Part shown: positions 1 to 7,009 of the stretch, piece by piece | How positions within the stretch are numbered: the first letter of the stretch is position 1 | Layout: the number at the start of each line of letters is the position of its first letter | Source of the DNA: Burkholderiales bacterium | GTDB lineage: Bacteria > Pseudomonadota > Gammaproteobacteria > Burkholderiales > Casimicrobiaceae | NCBI GenBank assembly: GCA_016790165.1 | Contig: JAEUPL010000024.1 | Span: forward strand, 1-36,338 | Reading direction: 5' to 3' | DNA length: 36,338 nucleotides | Translations under genes and position numbers: made by a program | The notes under the pieces: model-generated | Told to the model about the DNA's origin: nothing | The model's input: the letters and a program-made list of their open reading frames with translations, nothing else | The model's database searches: none

Positions 1-47
1 AACTTGCGTCCTTCCACGGTCAATCTGGCATTCTTATGGCTGTTCAC
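1..47 (-). CDS. IS481-family transposase, N-terminal fragment (partial at window edge)
   Basis: From a GTG at 45-47 the minus strand reads VNSHKNARLTVEGRKL and then runs off the window. This matches the conserved N-terminus of IS481-family transposases (M-N-x-H-K-x-A-R-L-T), which begins the helix-turn-helix DNA-binding part. The catalytic DDE domain is outside the window. The position directly inside the terminal repeat is right for this family. Only 15 full codons are visible, so intactness is unknown. Confidence 0.75.
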   Translation of the reverse strand, partial: MNSHKNARLTVEGRK

Positions 48-133
48 CTGGTTGATTTCCTCTGAGAGTTCTGAAGCGTGGTAACTCCAGTCTCCCAGAA
101 TCTTTCAGGTGAACAACCTATTGAAACATCACA
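1..133 (-). mobile_element. IS481-family insertion sequence, terminal fragment at the window edge
   Basis: Read on the minus strand, the end at 133 starts TGTGATGTTTCAATAGGTTG, which closely matches the IS481 terminal inverted repeat as I remember it. The six bases just outside (134-139) are GCTAGC and fit the NCTAGN target known for IS481. An inner inverted repeat TGTTCACCTG (41-50) / CAGGTGAACA (106-115) lies in the leader. A transposase start follows at 47. The rest of the element lies outside the window, so its completeness and the second target copy cannot be judged. Confidence 0.85.
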
Positions 134-168
134 GCTAGCCCGGATTTCGTCGCGTGGCCCACCTTGCG

Positions 169-193
169 ACAGCGAAACCGGGATCGTCGCTGT
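169..193. promoter_or_regulatory. Inverted repeat upstream of the FAD-dehydrogenase gene
   Basis: ACAGCGA (169-175) and TCGCTGT (187-193) form a perfect 7-bp inverted repeat with an 11-bp spacer, 30 bp upstream of the start codon at 224. The spacing would suit a dimeric regulator such as a LysR or GntR type, but no regulator gene is adjacent. It lies between the IS481 end and the gene. It could be chance. Confidence 0.3.
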
Positions 194-223
194 TACGCTG
201 CATGGAACAACAGAGAGTGACGC

Positions 224-1630
224 ATGCTGACTGATTCGTTGAGCGGCACCTTCGCCGGCCGTCTGCTGACTGACCCCGCCGATATGGCGCCGTTCCTCAT
301 CGACTGGCGCAAGCGCTGGACCGGGCGCGCGATTGCCGTGGCGCTGCCAGACAGCACTGACGACGTTGCCACGGTGGTGCGGTGGTGCGCGGCGAATCAG
401 GTCCCCGTGGTGCCGCAAGGGGGTAACACCGGCATGTCGGGCGCCTGTGTGCCTGACGCCTCTGGCCGTGCGCTGGCGCTCTCGTTGACGCGGTTGAATC
501 GCGTGCGCGAGATCGATGCGCTGAACAACACCATGACGGTTGAGGCGGGGTGCATCCTGCAAAACTTGCAGGACGTGGCGCGCGATGCCCATCGACTTTT
601 TCCGCTGTCACTGGGCGCCGAGGGGTCATGCACCATCGGGGGCAACCTGTCGACCAACGCCGGCGGCGTGGCTGTGCTGCGCTACGGCAACGCGCGTGAA
701 CTCTGCCTCGGGCTGGAGGTGGTCACCGCGGCGGGGGAAATCTGGAATGGCTTGCGCGGCTTGCGCAAGGACAACACGGGCTATGACCTGCGCGATTTGT
801 TTGTGGGCGCCGAAGGCACGCTCGGGGTGATCACCGCCGCGACGGTGAAGCTCTTTCCGCTGCCGGCGGCGAAGGTCACGGCGTGGGCGGCAGTGCCGTC
901 GCTGCATCACGCCATGCGGTTGCTCGAGCGAGCGCAGAACACACTTGGCGCGCGGCTCACCGCCTTCGAGGTGCTGACGCCGCCCTGCATCGACATCCTC
1001 GGTGAGCAGTTGCCGCATCTACGCTGGCCCATGGCGGAGCGCGCCACCGATGCGGTGCTGATCGAGCTCTCCGACCCCGACAGCGAGGCCGCCGGTCGCG
1101 CTGCGCTGGAAAGTCTGCTCGAGCAGGCGATGGTGGCAGGCTGGGTGAGCGACGCCGCGATTGCCGCCAACCTCACGCAGTCGCGCGAGTTCTGGAGTCT
1201 GCGCGATCACATGACCGAGGCACAGCAGCGAGCCGGCAAGAACATCAAACACGACATCGCCGTTCCCATCTCGCGGATCGCCGATTTTGTTGAACAAACG
1301 AACGCCGCGATTGCACAGCAATTTCCCGGCGTGCGCATGATCGTGTTCGGGCATCTCGGCGACGGCAATCTGCACTACAACGTGTCGCCACCCAAAGGCA
1401 CGCGCGGCGAAGACTTCGAGGTGATTGAAGGGGCGATCAATCGCATCACGCACGATGCGGTGCACGCCGTTAACGGGTCGGTGTCCGCCGAGCACGGCCT
1501 CGGCGTGCTGCGGCGCGGCGAGGCGGCGCGCTACAAGTCGGACGTTGAGCTGCGCCTCATGGCCGCGATCAAGCACGCGCTCGATCCGCAGGGATTGATG
1601 AATCCCGGCAAGGGCCTGCCTTTGTCGTAA
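224..1630 (+). CDS. FAD-linked D-2-hydroxyacid dehydrogenase (D-2-hydroxyglutarate/D-lactate dehydrogenase family)
   Basis: This 468-residue protein belongs to the GlcD/D2HGDH/D-LDH flavoprotein family, which oxidises D-2-hydroxyacids to 2-oxoacids and passes electrons to a quinone, cytochrome or ETF acceptor. The N-terminal FAD_binding_4 (PCMH) domain carries the FAD-contacting PQGGNTG loop near residues 64-70 and LFVGAEGTLGVIT near 190-203. The C-terminal FAD-oxidase_C domain has GHLGDGNLHYN near 376, with the His expected to bind a divalent metal, and SAEHGLG near 421. There is no signal peptide or membrane segment, and the length is typical. The ATG at 224 follows a GAGAGTGA ribosome-binding site. 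D-2-hydroxyglutarate is my favoured substrate because a transhydrogenase that makes it lies at 18175, but D-lactate or glycolate cannot be excluded. An IS481 end sits 90 bp upstream and may have replaced the native upstream region. Confidence 0.85.
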   Translation: MLTDSLSGTFAGRLLTDPADMAPFLIDWRKRWTGRAIAVALPDSTDDVATVVRWCAANQVPVVPQGGNTGMSGACVPDASGRALALSLTRLNRVREIDALNNTMTVEAGCILQNLQDVARDAHRLFPLSLGAEGSCTIGGNLSTNAGGVAVLRYGNARELCLGLEVVTAAGEIWNGLRGLRKDNTGYDLRDLFVGAEGTLGVITAATVKLFPLPAAKVTAWAAVPSLHHAMRLLERAQNTLGARLTAFEVLTPPCIDILGEQLPHLRWPMAERATDAVLIELSDPDSEAAGRAALESLLEQAMVAGWVSDAAIAANLTQSREFWSLRDHMTEAQQRAGKNIKHDIAVPISRIADFVEQTNAAIAQQFPGVRMIVFGHLGDGNLHYNVSPPKGTRGEDFEVIEGAINRITHDAVHAVNGSVSAEHGLGVLRRGEAARYKSDVELRLMAAIKHALDPQGLMNPGKGLPLS

Positions 1631-1748
1631 CAACTTTTTGCGAGAAACGACTATCGAGCGGCCGATTGCGGTCGATTTTGCGTGATGTCGACATGACCAT
1701 TTTCCAGGCGGAAACGACCGCCGGTGGGTCGTTAGACCTAAAAAGATG
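1631..1748. repeat. 118-bp palindromic repeat, copy A
   Basis: This copy starts on the base after the TAA stop of the preceding gene. It aligns without gaps to copies at 26350-26467 and 34356-34473. Shared columns are CTTTT (4-8), AACGAC (16-21), GTCGA (57-61), AACGACC (83-89), GTCG (98-101) and AAAAG (111-115). Here the right arm folds as AACGACC (1713-1719) / GGTCGTT (1727-1733), and the centre ATGTCGACAT is a perfect palindrome. No coding potential is seen. Confidence 0.75.
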
Positions 1749-1831
1749 ATACTTCGTGTGGCGCACCGCCGGGCGCGAGTGCGTCTACCGTCGTATGTCG
1801 GCACTGACCGACGGTCACGAAAGGATCTCCG

Positions 1832-3154
1832 ATGCCATGTTCTGGTCGAGGTAGCAGTCCGCATCGGCGCTGTGCAGAGTCCGGGCGTCGTGTGGCGCGC
1901 TGGCTGGGCGTCGCGGCGTTTGGGTTGAGCGTCACGGTCTGCGCTCAGACGCCGGTGCCGTCGAGCCAGGGTTTCGTTGTCGATACGACGGGCACGCTCA
2001 GTGCGGCAGAACGTGATGACCTGGTGGGCCAGGCCCGTTTCACGCAACAGACGACAGGCGTGCAACTGTTCACCTTGATCGTGGACCACACCGATCCCGA
2101 ACCGATTGAGTCGTTCGCGCAGCGTGTGTTCGTAACGTGGAAACCCGGACGCAAGGGCGTGGACGACGGGCTGCTGCTGGTGCTTGCGCTGAAAAACGCG
2201 TCGCCCAAGACGCGATTGCATGTCGGCTACGGCCTCGAGGGGCAGATTCCTGACGCCGCCGCCAAACGCTTGCTCGCCGACACGGTGCGCCCGCTCCTCG
2301 ACTCGCGCGGTGCGTACGTGGCCGCCACGGCGGCGGCAGAGGGCGTGCGCGAAGTGCTGGGTGCACGTTCGGCAGGCGCGGCGGGTGCCGCGCGCAATAC
2401 CGGACAAGCCGCGACGCGAGCCCCGTCGCGCGAACAGAAGAACACTCAGGAGCTGAAACTGGTTGGGTCGGTGTTTGCGCAAATCGTGCCGCTGCTGATT
2501 GCGGTGTTTGTGCTGCAACGACCACGCTCGCGGGCGGTGGCCGCAGTGACATCATTTGTCGTGTGTTCACTGTCGGCCGCGATCTACTGGCTCCTGCGGG
2601 GTGACGACGGCATTTCGCCGTTCGCAGCGTTTGCATGGCTGGCCGTTGCACTGGTGCTGTTCATCGCGTTTGCCGGTCGCAAGCTGGAGCGCGTCGCAGC
2701 GCCCGCTGCTTACCGTGAGCCGCCCCGAGTACGTGATCGCAGCGCGATGTCCTCGCGTGAACGTCGTTCCCGAGCCCGTGCCGCACACGCCGCCGCGTCA
2801 CCGGTCCAACGCGTGCGAGCCCGCATTCCCACGACGTTCGCGCACTTCTTTGCCATTGCGGCGGCATTGCTGACCGTGCTCGGCCGCTCTGAGTCGAACG
2901 TCGAGGGCATGCTGCTCGTGATTGCGGGTTTGTTTGCTTCGGTGTTTGGCATCGTTATGGTCGCGCTGATGGTGCGCCAGTTCGCGGGTGCACGGGATAC
3001 TGCGGGCGGTAGCGATGGACGCGAGAGCTGGTCGTCGTCCAGTTGGGACGATTCCAGCAGTGGCTCGTCGTCGGGTGGCAGCGACTCCGGCGGCAGCAGC
3101 GGCGGCGATTCGGGGGGCGGTGGCGATTCCGGGGGCGGCGGCTCGTCCGAGTGA
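1832..3154 (+). CDS. TPM-domain membrane protein with Ser/Gly-rich tail
   Basis: This 440-residue protein has a signal or anchor segment (about 22-38, ending near VCAQ), then a TPM domain (PF04536) at about 45-165 with the typical FVVDTTGTLSAAE start and GVDDGLLLVLAL strand. About five hydrophobic segments follow (near 210-229, 233-256, 262-283, 336-350 and 359-380). The last 45 residues are a low-complexity Ser/Gly tail. TPM domains are linked to membrane or photosystem protein quality control in plants, but bacterial roles are poorly known, so no substrate can be given. The ATG at 1832 has AAAGGA about 8 bp upstream and is preferred over the GTG or ATG codons around it. The gene converges on the zinc receptor and shares its terminator hairpin. 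Confidence 0.8.
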   Translation: MPCSGRGSSPHRRCAESGRRVARWLGVAAFGLSVTVCAQTPVPSSQGFVVDTTGTLSAAERDDLVGQARFTQQTTGVQLFTLIVDHTDPEPIESFAQRVFVTWKPGRKGVDDGLLLVLALKNASPKTRLHVGYGLEGQIPDAAAKRLLADTVRPLLDSRGAYVAATAAAEGVREVLGARSAGAAGAARNTGQAATRAPSREQKNTQELKLVGSVFAQIVPLLIAVFVLQRPRSRAVAAVTSFVVCSLSAAIYWLLRGDDGISPFAAFAWLAVALVLFIAFAGRKLERVAAPAAYREPPRVRDRSAMSSRERRSRARAAHAAASPVQRVRARIPTTFAHFFAIAAALLTVLGRSESNVEGMLLVIAGLFASVFGIVMVALMVRQFAGARDTAGGSDGRESWSSSSWDDSSSGSSSGGSDSGGSSGGDSGGGGDSGGGGSSE

Positions 3155-3176
3155 GCGCCGCCACCCGAAGCGGCGC
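3155..3176. terminator. Shared hairpin between convergent genes
   Basis: GCGCCGC (3155-3161) and GCGGCGC (3170-3176) form a perfect 7-bp GC stem with an 8-nt loop. It fills the 23-bp gap between the TPM gene stop and the stop of the receptor on the other strand. There is no long T-run on either side, so it may act with Rho or only protect the 3' ends. Confidence 0.55.
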
Positions 3177-3177
3177 C

Positions 3178-5256
3178 TTACCAGTTCAGGTCCAGCCCGA
3201 GTCGCACTTGTCGCGCAGGTAGCGGATACAGCTCGCGGACGCCGCGGAGGGTCGTGGCGTTGTAGCCGAGCTGGTTGCCGAGATTCAGGCCCGCGAGTGT
3301 GATGCGCCCACTTTGCCGGGCGAACGTGAATCGCCACGCCGCGTGCAGATCGATCGTTGTGAACGCCGGCGTGGTGCCGTCGCCGGCGGCGTTCTGCTCA
3401 CGTTCGACGCTCGGTATGCGGCGTTGCGCGGCCGAGTGCCGTATTTCGCCGCGCAACCGCCAGGGGCCATGCTCCCACAGCAGTTCCGCGGCCACGCGCA
3501 TCGGAGCGATTCGTGGCAGCGGCTCTCCCGTGGCGCGGTTCGTTGCGCGGACGGTATCGGCGCGTAGCGCAAGATCGACCGTGTGTTGCGTGGCAAGCAG
3601 GCGCGCGCGCGCCTCGACCTCCGCACCGTAGTGACGCGCGGGCACGGCGCGGAACGCGTAAACGGGCAAAGGGTCAGCCGGTTCGTCGCTGTGCGAGTGC
3701 CCCACGGCGCGTTCGCCCGTGGCATCGAGTGATATGAAATTCCGGTAGCGCGCATGGAACGCATTGACGCGCAACGCGTGCGCGCCCGACTTCCAGGCAA
3801 GCCCCAGATCGACAAGCGAGCCGCGCTCGACCGGCAGATTCGGATCGCCACGCTCGTACGCACCGGTCGCCACGTGCACCCCATCGGCGAATCGCTCGAA
3901 GTAGCTGGGCGCGCGTTCCGCCAGGGTCGCGTTGGCTGTTGCAGTGAGCGTTGGCGAAAGGGTGTGTACCCACCCGGCGGAGGCATTCCACGTGGTCACC
4001 TGGCGGGATTGGGCGCCGCCGAAACGGTTGTGTCCCTCCTCATCGATGACCTCTTGCGTGCGAATGCGGTTCTGCTCGTTGCGCAGGCCGATCTGCAGTT
4101 CGCCCGCACCGAAGCGACGCTGTGCAAGCGCGAACAGCGCGGTGTTGCGGGTATCGGCGGGCGGGACGAACGCTTCTTCGCCAAGGGCTTCCGTGCGCGT
4201 CCGTTCGAGGTGGGTGCCGAACGCGAGTCGCCATCCGCCCAGCGGCCGCGTCGTCGCCGTGAGTCGAAACTCTTCACCGTGGTTGCGAAACGTGGTGCCG
4301 ACTTCGCCGCTACCTTCAACTTCATCGTGCTTGTAGCGGGTGAGGGCGAGGTGCCCGCTGACATCGAACAGCGGGCCACTCTCGGTGCGCCATGCTCCGG
4401 ACAGGAGAGCGCGGTTACGGCGCATGCGGATGGTGACATCCTCCTCCGCCACCACGCCGTAGTTGGAGCGATAGGTGTCGAGTGTTGCGCCCAGGTGGCC
4501 GCGGGCGTTGGCCCATGACAGGCCCACGCCACCGCTTTCGGTACGGGAGGCGGAATTTGCCACGCGATCAGTGCGTTCGCCGTCGGGGCGTGTGAACTCG
4601 GGCACGCGGACGTCATCGCTATCGCGCGTCGCAGCATCCACGGTGAAGTTGAGTCCACCCACCGGGGCCGCCACTCTCATCGCGCTGCCGCGACTGCGAT
4701 CGGCGGTTCCGAAAAGGAGCGTGGCATCGCCGGAAAATGCGGAAAGACCGCCGCGTGCGATGCGGTTGCTGATGCCATTGACGACGCCACCGATCGCGCC
4801 GCCCCCGTAGAGCAGTGTTGCCGGCCCACGCAGCACCTCGATCCGCTCGACGGTGAGCGGATCAAGCGGGACACCGTGGTCGAACGATAAGGTGCTCGCG
4901 TCGTGCGAATGGGCGCCGTCGGCGAGCACCCGGACGCGTTCGCCGTCCATACCGCGCACGATCGGGCGGCTTGCGCCTGGCGCGAACTGTGTCGCCGATA
5001 CGCCAACTACTCCGGAGAGCAGCTCGCCCAGCGTTGCGGGACGGCGGTCGCTCAGCGCGTCGCCGCTCAGTGTGGTCGTGGGTTGGGCTAGCGCTTCGGA
5101 CGCCAGTGGGTTGGCGGTGACGATGACCGGTGCCACGCGTTCGATCGGCGCCGCGGCAGATTGGGCGAAGGCGGGCGCGGCGAACGTGCCAAGCGTGGCT
5201 AGCGCGGCGCCGATGGCGAGGGGAGTGACTTGGGGTGAGGCTGAGGATAGATCCAT
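3178..5256 (-). CDS. znuD: TonB-dependent outer-membrane receptor, ZnuD-like (zinc uptake)
   Basis: The 692-residue protein is expected to carry a metal, most likely zinc, across the outer membrane using TonB energy. Residues 1-31 are a signal peptide cut after AFAQ. A TonB-box-like VIVTA follows, then a plug domain with the conserved IEVLRGPATLLYG, and a beta-barrel ending in an aromatic residue (LDLNW). The plug segment DGAHSHDASTLSFDHG and an extracellular GHSHSDEP loop are rich in His and Asp, as in Neisseria ZnuD. The frame stays open upstream to 5361, but I chose the ATG at 5254-5256 because the signal peptide starts there. The gene lies 176 bp downstream of a His-rich small protein on the same strand. 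Zur control would be expected, but I see no convincing Zur box. Copper or cobalt is the main alternative substrate. Confidence 0.85.
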   Translation of the reverse strand: MDLSSASPQVTPLAIGAALATLGTFAAPAFAQSAAAPIERVAPVIVTANPLASEALAQPTTTLSGDALSDRRPATLGELLSGVVGVSATQFAPGASRPIVRGMDGERVRVLADGAHSHDASTLSFDHGVPLDPLTVERIEVLRGPATLLYGGGAIGGVVNGISNRIARGGLSAFSGDATLLFGTADRSRGSAMRVAAPVGGLNFTVDAATRDSDDVRVPEFTRPDGERTDRVANSASRTESGGVGLSWANARGHLGATLDTYRSNYGVVAEEDVTIRMRRNRALLSGAWRTESGPLFDVSGHLALTRYKHDEVEGSGEVGTTFRNHGEEFRLTATTRPLGGWRLAFGTHLERTRTEALGEEAFVPPADTRNTALFALAQRRFGAGELQIGLRNEQNRIRTQEVIDEEGHNRFGGAQSRQVTTWNASAGWVHTLSPTLTATANATLAERAPSYFERFADGVHVATGAYERGDPNLPVERGSLVDLGLAWKSGAHALRVNAFHARYRNFISLDATGERAVGHSHSDEPADPLPVYAFRAVPARHYGAEVEARARLLATQHTVDLALRADTVRATNRATGEPLPRIAPMRVAAELLWEHGPWRLRGEIRHSAAQRRIPSVEREQNAAGDGTTPAFTTIDLHAAWRFTFARQSGRITLAGLNLGNQLGYNATTLRGVRELYPLPARQVRLGLDLNW

Positions 5257-5281
5257 GGTAGCAGTGATTTGATGCGATAGG

Positions 5282-5301
5282 CGCAACCAGCACCGGTTGC
5301 G
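5282..5301 (-). other. Inverted repeat in the receptor leader
   Basis: CGCAACC (5282-5288) and GGTTGCG (5295-5301) form a 7-bp stem with a 6-nt loop, 25 bp upstream of the receptor start codon. It could be an operator or an mRNA hairpin near the ribosome-binding site. No B12-box or other known riboswitch element is seen around it. Confidence 0.35.
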
Positions 5302-5432
5302 GTGATGGTCAGCGCGGGACGCGAAAGTCTTTGTGAGCCAGGCGGCGTGTCGCAGCCGCATGCGTTCGCTCCGGGGCTACCGCGGTGCGACGAAGGAAGG
5401 GCTACGGGGCCGTCAAGCGGCTGCGGACGTGC

Positions 5433-5912
5433 TCAGGCGAGCGAGGGTGTCCGGGCGTCTGCCAGGTGTCCGACCGGTGGCCCTCGCGTGGGCGGCGTCG
5501 CCCACGGCGTGCGAGTTCCGAGCCAGACTGCGGCCGGGAGCCCAAGCGCGAGAGCGGGCGGTGGCGGCGCTGGGGATGCCGCGAGCGAGCTGTGCGCCCA
5601 CCCGAGAAGGAGTCCATCGAGCGCTTGGCAACTGGTATCACCCGGTCGGTGGCCCCAGGAGTCGCCGTGGTCGGCGTGATCGTGGGCGTGATCGGCGGTG
5701 GCCTGAAGTCCGCCGCCGGAGACAAGCGTGTGCTCATCAACGCCGTGGCGCGCTATGAATCCGTGCGCGATAGTGTGCCACTGTGCCGCAAACTGGCTGA
5801 GTAGCAGCAGCAGAGCGACGACCACGATTCCCGCGAGCGAATGATCGCCGCGCCGCTGTGCGCGTGTGCGCGTCAGCGGCAGCATGTCGGATGGTTTGGA
5901 CGAAGCGATCAC
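5433..5912 (-). CDS. Small His-rich membrane or periplasmic protein next to the zinc receptor
   Basis: This 159-residue protein has an N-terminal hydrophobic segment (AGIVVVALLLLLSQFAAQW, near 27-45), so it is either anchored or exported. A metal-ligand-rich stretch HAHDHADHGDSWGH follows near 94-107, then a single Cys in TSCQALDGLLLG and a Pro/Ala-rich tail. Unnamed proteins of this build often sit beside zinc TonB receptors in Burkholderiales, so a role in holding or sensing zinc in the periplasm is plausible but inferred. The start is uncertain: GTG at 5912, or ATG at 5885 (150 residues). Neither has a clear ribosome-binding site. Open frames on the opposite strand cover the same region, but the hydrophobic segment and the position favour this one. 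Confidence 0.65.
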   Translation of the reverse strand: MIASSKPSDMLPLTRTRAQRRGDHSLAGIVVVALLLLLSQFAAQWHTIAHGFIARHGVDEHTLVSGGGLQATADHAHDHADHGDSWGHRPGDTSCQALDGLLLGWAHSSLAASPAPPPPALALGLPAAVWLGTRTPWATPPTRGPPVGHLADARTPSLA

Positions 5913-5918
5913 GGTGCG

Positions 5919-5941
5919 CCGAGGATACCATTCATCCTCGG
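5919..5941. promoter_or_regulatory. Perfect inverted repeat ahead of the zinc gene pair
   Basis: CCGAGGAT (5919-5926) and ATCCTCGG (5934-5941) are perfect arms around a 7-bp spacer. The site lies 6 bp upstream of the GTG start at 5912, or 33 bp upstream of the alternative ATG at 5885. It may be an operator for the His-rich protein and receptor genes. It does not resemble the AT-rich Zur box of proteobacteria. If it folded in the mRNA it would block the GTG start, which favours the ATG. Confidence 0.45.
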
Positions 5942-5968
5942 GAGCGCCATGGCAAGCTCAGTCCGCCC

Positions 5969-5986
5969 GCCCTGAAAAAACAGGGC
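5969..5986 (-). terminator. Hairpin downstream of the liv operon
   Basis: GCCCTG (5969-5974) and CAGGGC (5981-5986) enclose a run of six A on the plus strand (six T on the minus strand). It lies 22 nt past the stop codon of the last liv gene. The T-run is in the loop rather than after the stem, so this is not a canonical intrinsic terminator. Confidence 0.35.
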
Positions 5987-6008
5987 ATGCGGTTTGCCGA
6001 CGCAGTGA

Positions 6009-6812
6009 CTATGCCAGCCAGCGCTTGCGACGGCGGTAGCTCTTGACGTCACGGAAGCTCTTGCGCTCGCCCGACGAGATGCCAAGGTAGAACTCCTTGA
6101 CGTCTTCGTTGCTGGCCAGATCCCTGGCCGCGCCATCCATCACCACGCGGCCGCTCTCCAGAATGTAGCCGTAGTCGGCGTACTTCAGCGCGACGTTGGT
6201 GTTCTGTTCCGCCAGCAGGAAACTCACGTTCTCCTTGCTGTTGAGGTCCTTGACGATCTCGAAGATCTCAGCCACGATCTGCGGCGCAAGGCCCATTGAC
6301 GGCTCGTCGAGCAAAATCATCGACGGCTTTGCCATCAACGCGCGGCCGACCGCGACCATCTGCTGCTCGCCGCCCGAGGTATAACCCGCCTGCGATGTGC
6401 GGCGCGTTTTCAGACGCGGGAAGTAGTGATAAACCCGTTCGAGCGAGTCCTTCAATTCGGCGCGCGAAAGCTTGCGTGTATAGGCACCGGTCAACAGGTT
6501 TTCCTCAACGGTGAGGTGGCCGAAGCAGTGTCGTCCCTCCATCACCTGGACAACACCCATGCGCACCAGATCGTTGGTCGTCAGCTTGTCGGTGCGCTGG
6601 CCGTCGAACTCGATGGAGCCTTTGGTGACTTCGCCACGCTCGGTGCGAAGCAGATTCGAAATCGCCTTCAGTGTGGTGCTCTTGCCTGCGCCATTCGCCC
6701 CGAGCAGTGCCACGATCTTGCCCTTGGGGACTTCGAGCGATACACCCTTCAACACCAGGATGACGTGGTCGTAAATGACTTCGATGTTGTTGATGCTGAG
6801 ATAGGCGGACAT
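6009..6812 (-). CDS. livF: LIV-type ABC transporter ATP-binding protein (LivF)
   Basis: This is one of the two ATPases powering a branched-chain-amino-acid-type (HAAT) importer. The 267 residues show Walker A GANGAGKST (38-46), a signature YTSGGEQQM and Walker B with ILLDEPSMGLAP, all intact. It is about 30 residues longer than classical LivF, with a basic tail (RDVKSYRRRKRW). As I recall, that tail is common in LivF proteins of synthetase-linked clusters. It is the last gene of the operon, 197 bp beyond livK, and that gap holds two strong hairpins. The start ATG (6810-6812) has a weak ribosome-binding site. Substrate is not shown by the sequence; see the synthetase entry. Confidence 0.92.
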   Translation of the reverse strand: MSAYLSINNIEVIYDHVILVLKGVSLEVPKGKIVALLGANGAGKSTTLKAISNLLRTERGEVTKGSIEFDGQRTDKLTTNDLVRMGVVQVMEGRHCFGHLTVEENLLTGAYTRKLSRAELKDSLERVYHYFPRLKTRRTSQAGYTSGGEQQMVAVGRALMAKPSMILLDEPSMGLAPQIVAEIFEIVKDLNSKENVSFLLAEQNTNVALKYADYGYILESGRVVMDGAARDLASNEDVKEFYLGISSGERKSFRDVKSYRRRKRWLA

Positions 6813-6851
6813 AGTCTCGGTGGGCTTCCGTATGGGTTGCTACGGGATCAC

Positions 6852-6894
6852 TGTGTTGTGAAGGACGTTCTCATAACCCGTCGTTCACAACACA
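6852..6894 (-). other. Strong hairpin behind livK
   Basis: TGTGTTGTGAA (6852-6862) and TTCACAACACA (6884-6894) are perfect 11-bp arms. After one G-G mismatch the stem continues with GACG (6864-6867) / CGTC (6879-6882). It sits between livK (ends 7010) and livF on the transcript, with no T-run. It probably protects the 3' end of the livK message or dampens read-through into livF. Confidence 0.6.
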
Positions 6895-6922
6895 CTGAAG
6901 AACAATCTTGCAGTGTGTCGCG

Positions 6923-6948
6923 AGCGCGCGTCGGGCGAGGCGCGCGCT
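6923..6948 (-). other. Second hairpin between livK and livF
   Basis: AGCGCGCG (6923-6930) and CGCGCGCT (6941-6948) form a perfect 8-bp GC stem with a 10-nt loop, 62 bp from the livK stop. Together with the hairpin at 6852-6894 it makes a double structured block in the 197-bp intercistronic gap. Confidence 0.5.
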
Positions 6949-7009
6949 GGCTACGTGTACTCTCGTACGCGAGCTAGCGGGCGCCGACGCGTTACGCGCA
7001 GCAGCGTCT

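Noticed and set aside
1019-2518. Long minus-strand open frame of 499 codons over the dehydrogenase and TPM genes.
   Set aside because: It spans two real genes and the repeat between them, and its Arg/His-rich product looks like a GC artefact.
5257-5432. Cobalamin riboswitch upstream of the TonB receptor.
   Set aside because: No B12 box or conserved aptamer segments are found in the leader on the minus strand.
5257-5960. Zur operator upstream of the zinc genes.
   Set aside because: No AT-rich GTTATA-type palindrome is visible. The only strong palindrome (5919-5941) has a different sequence and is listed separately.
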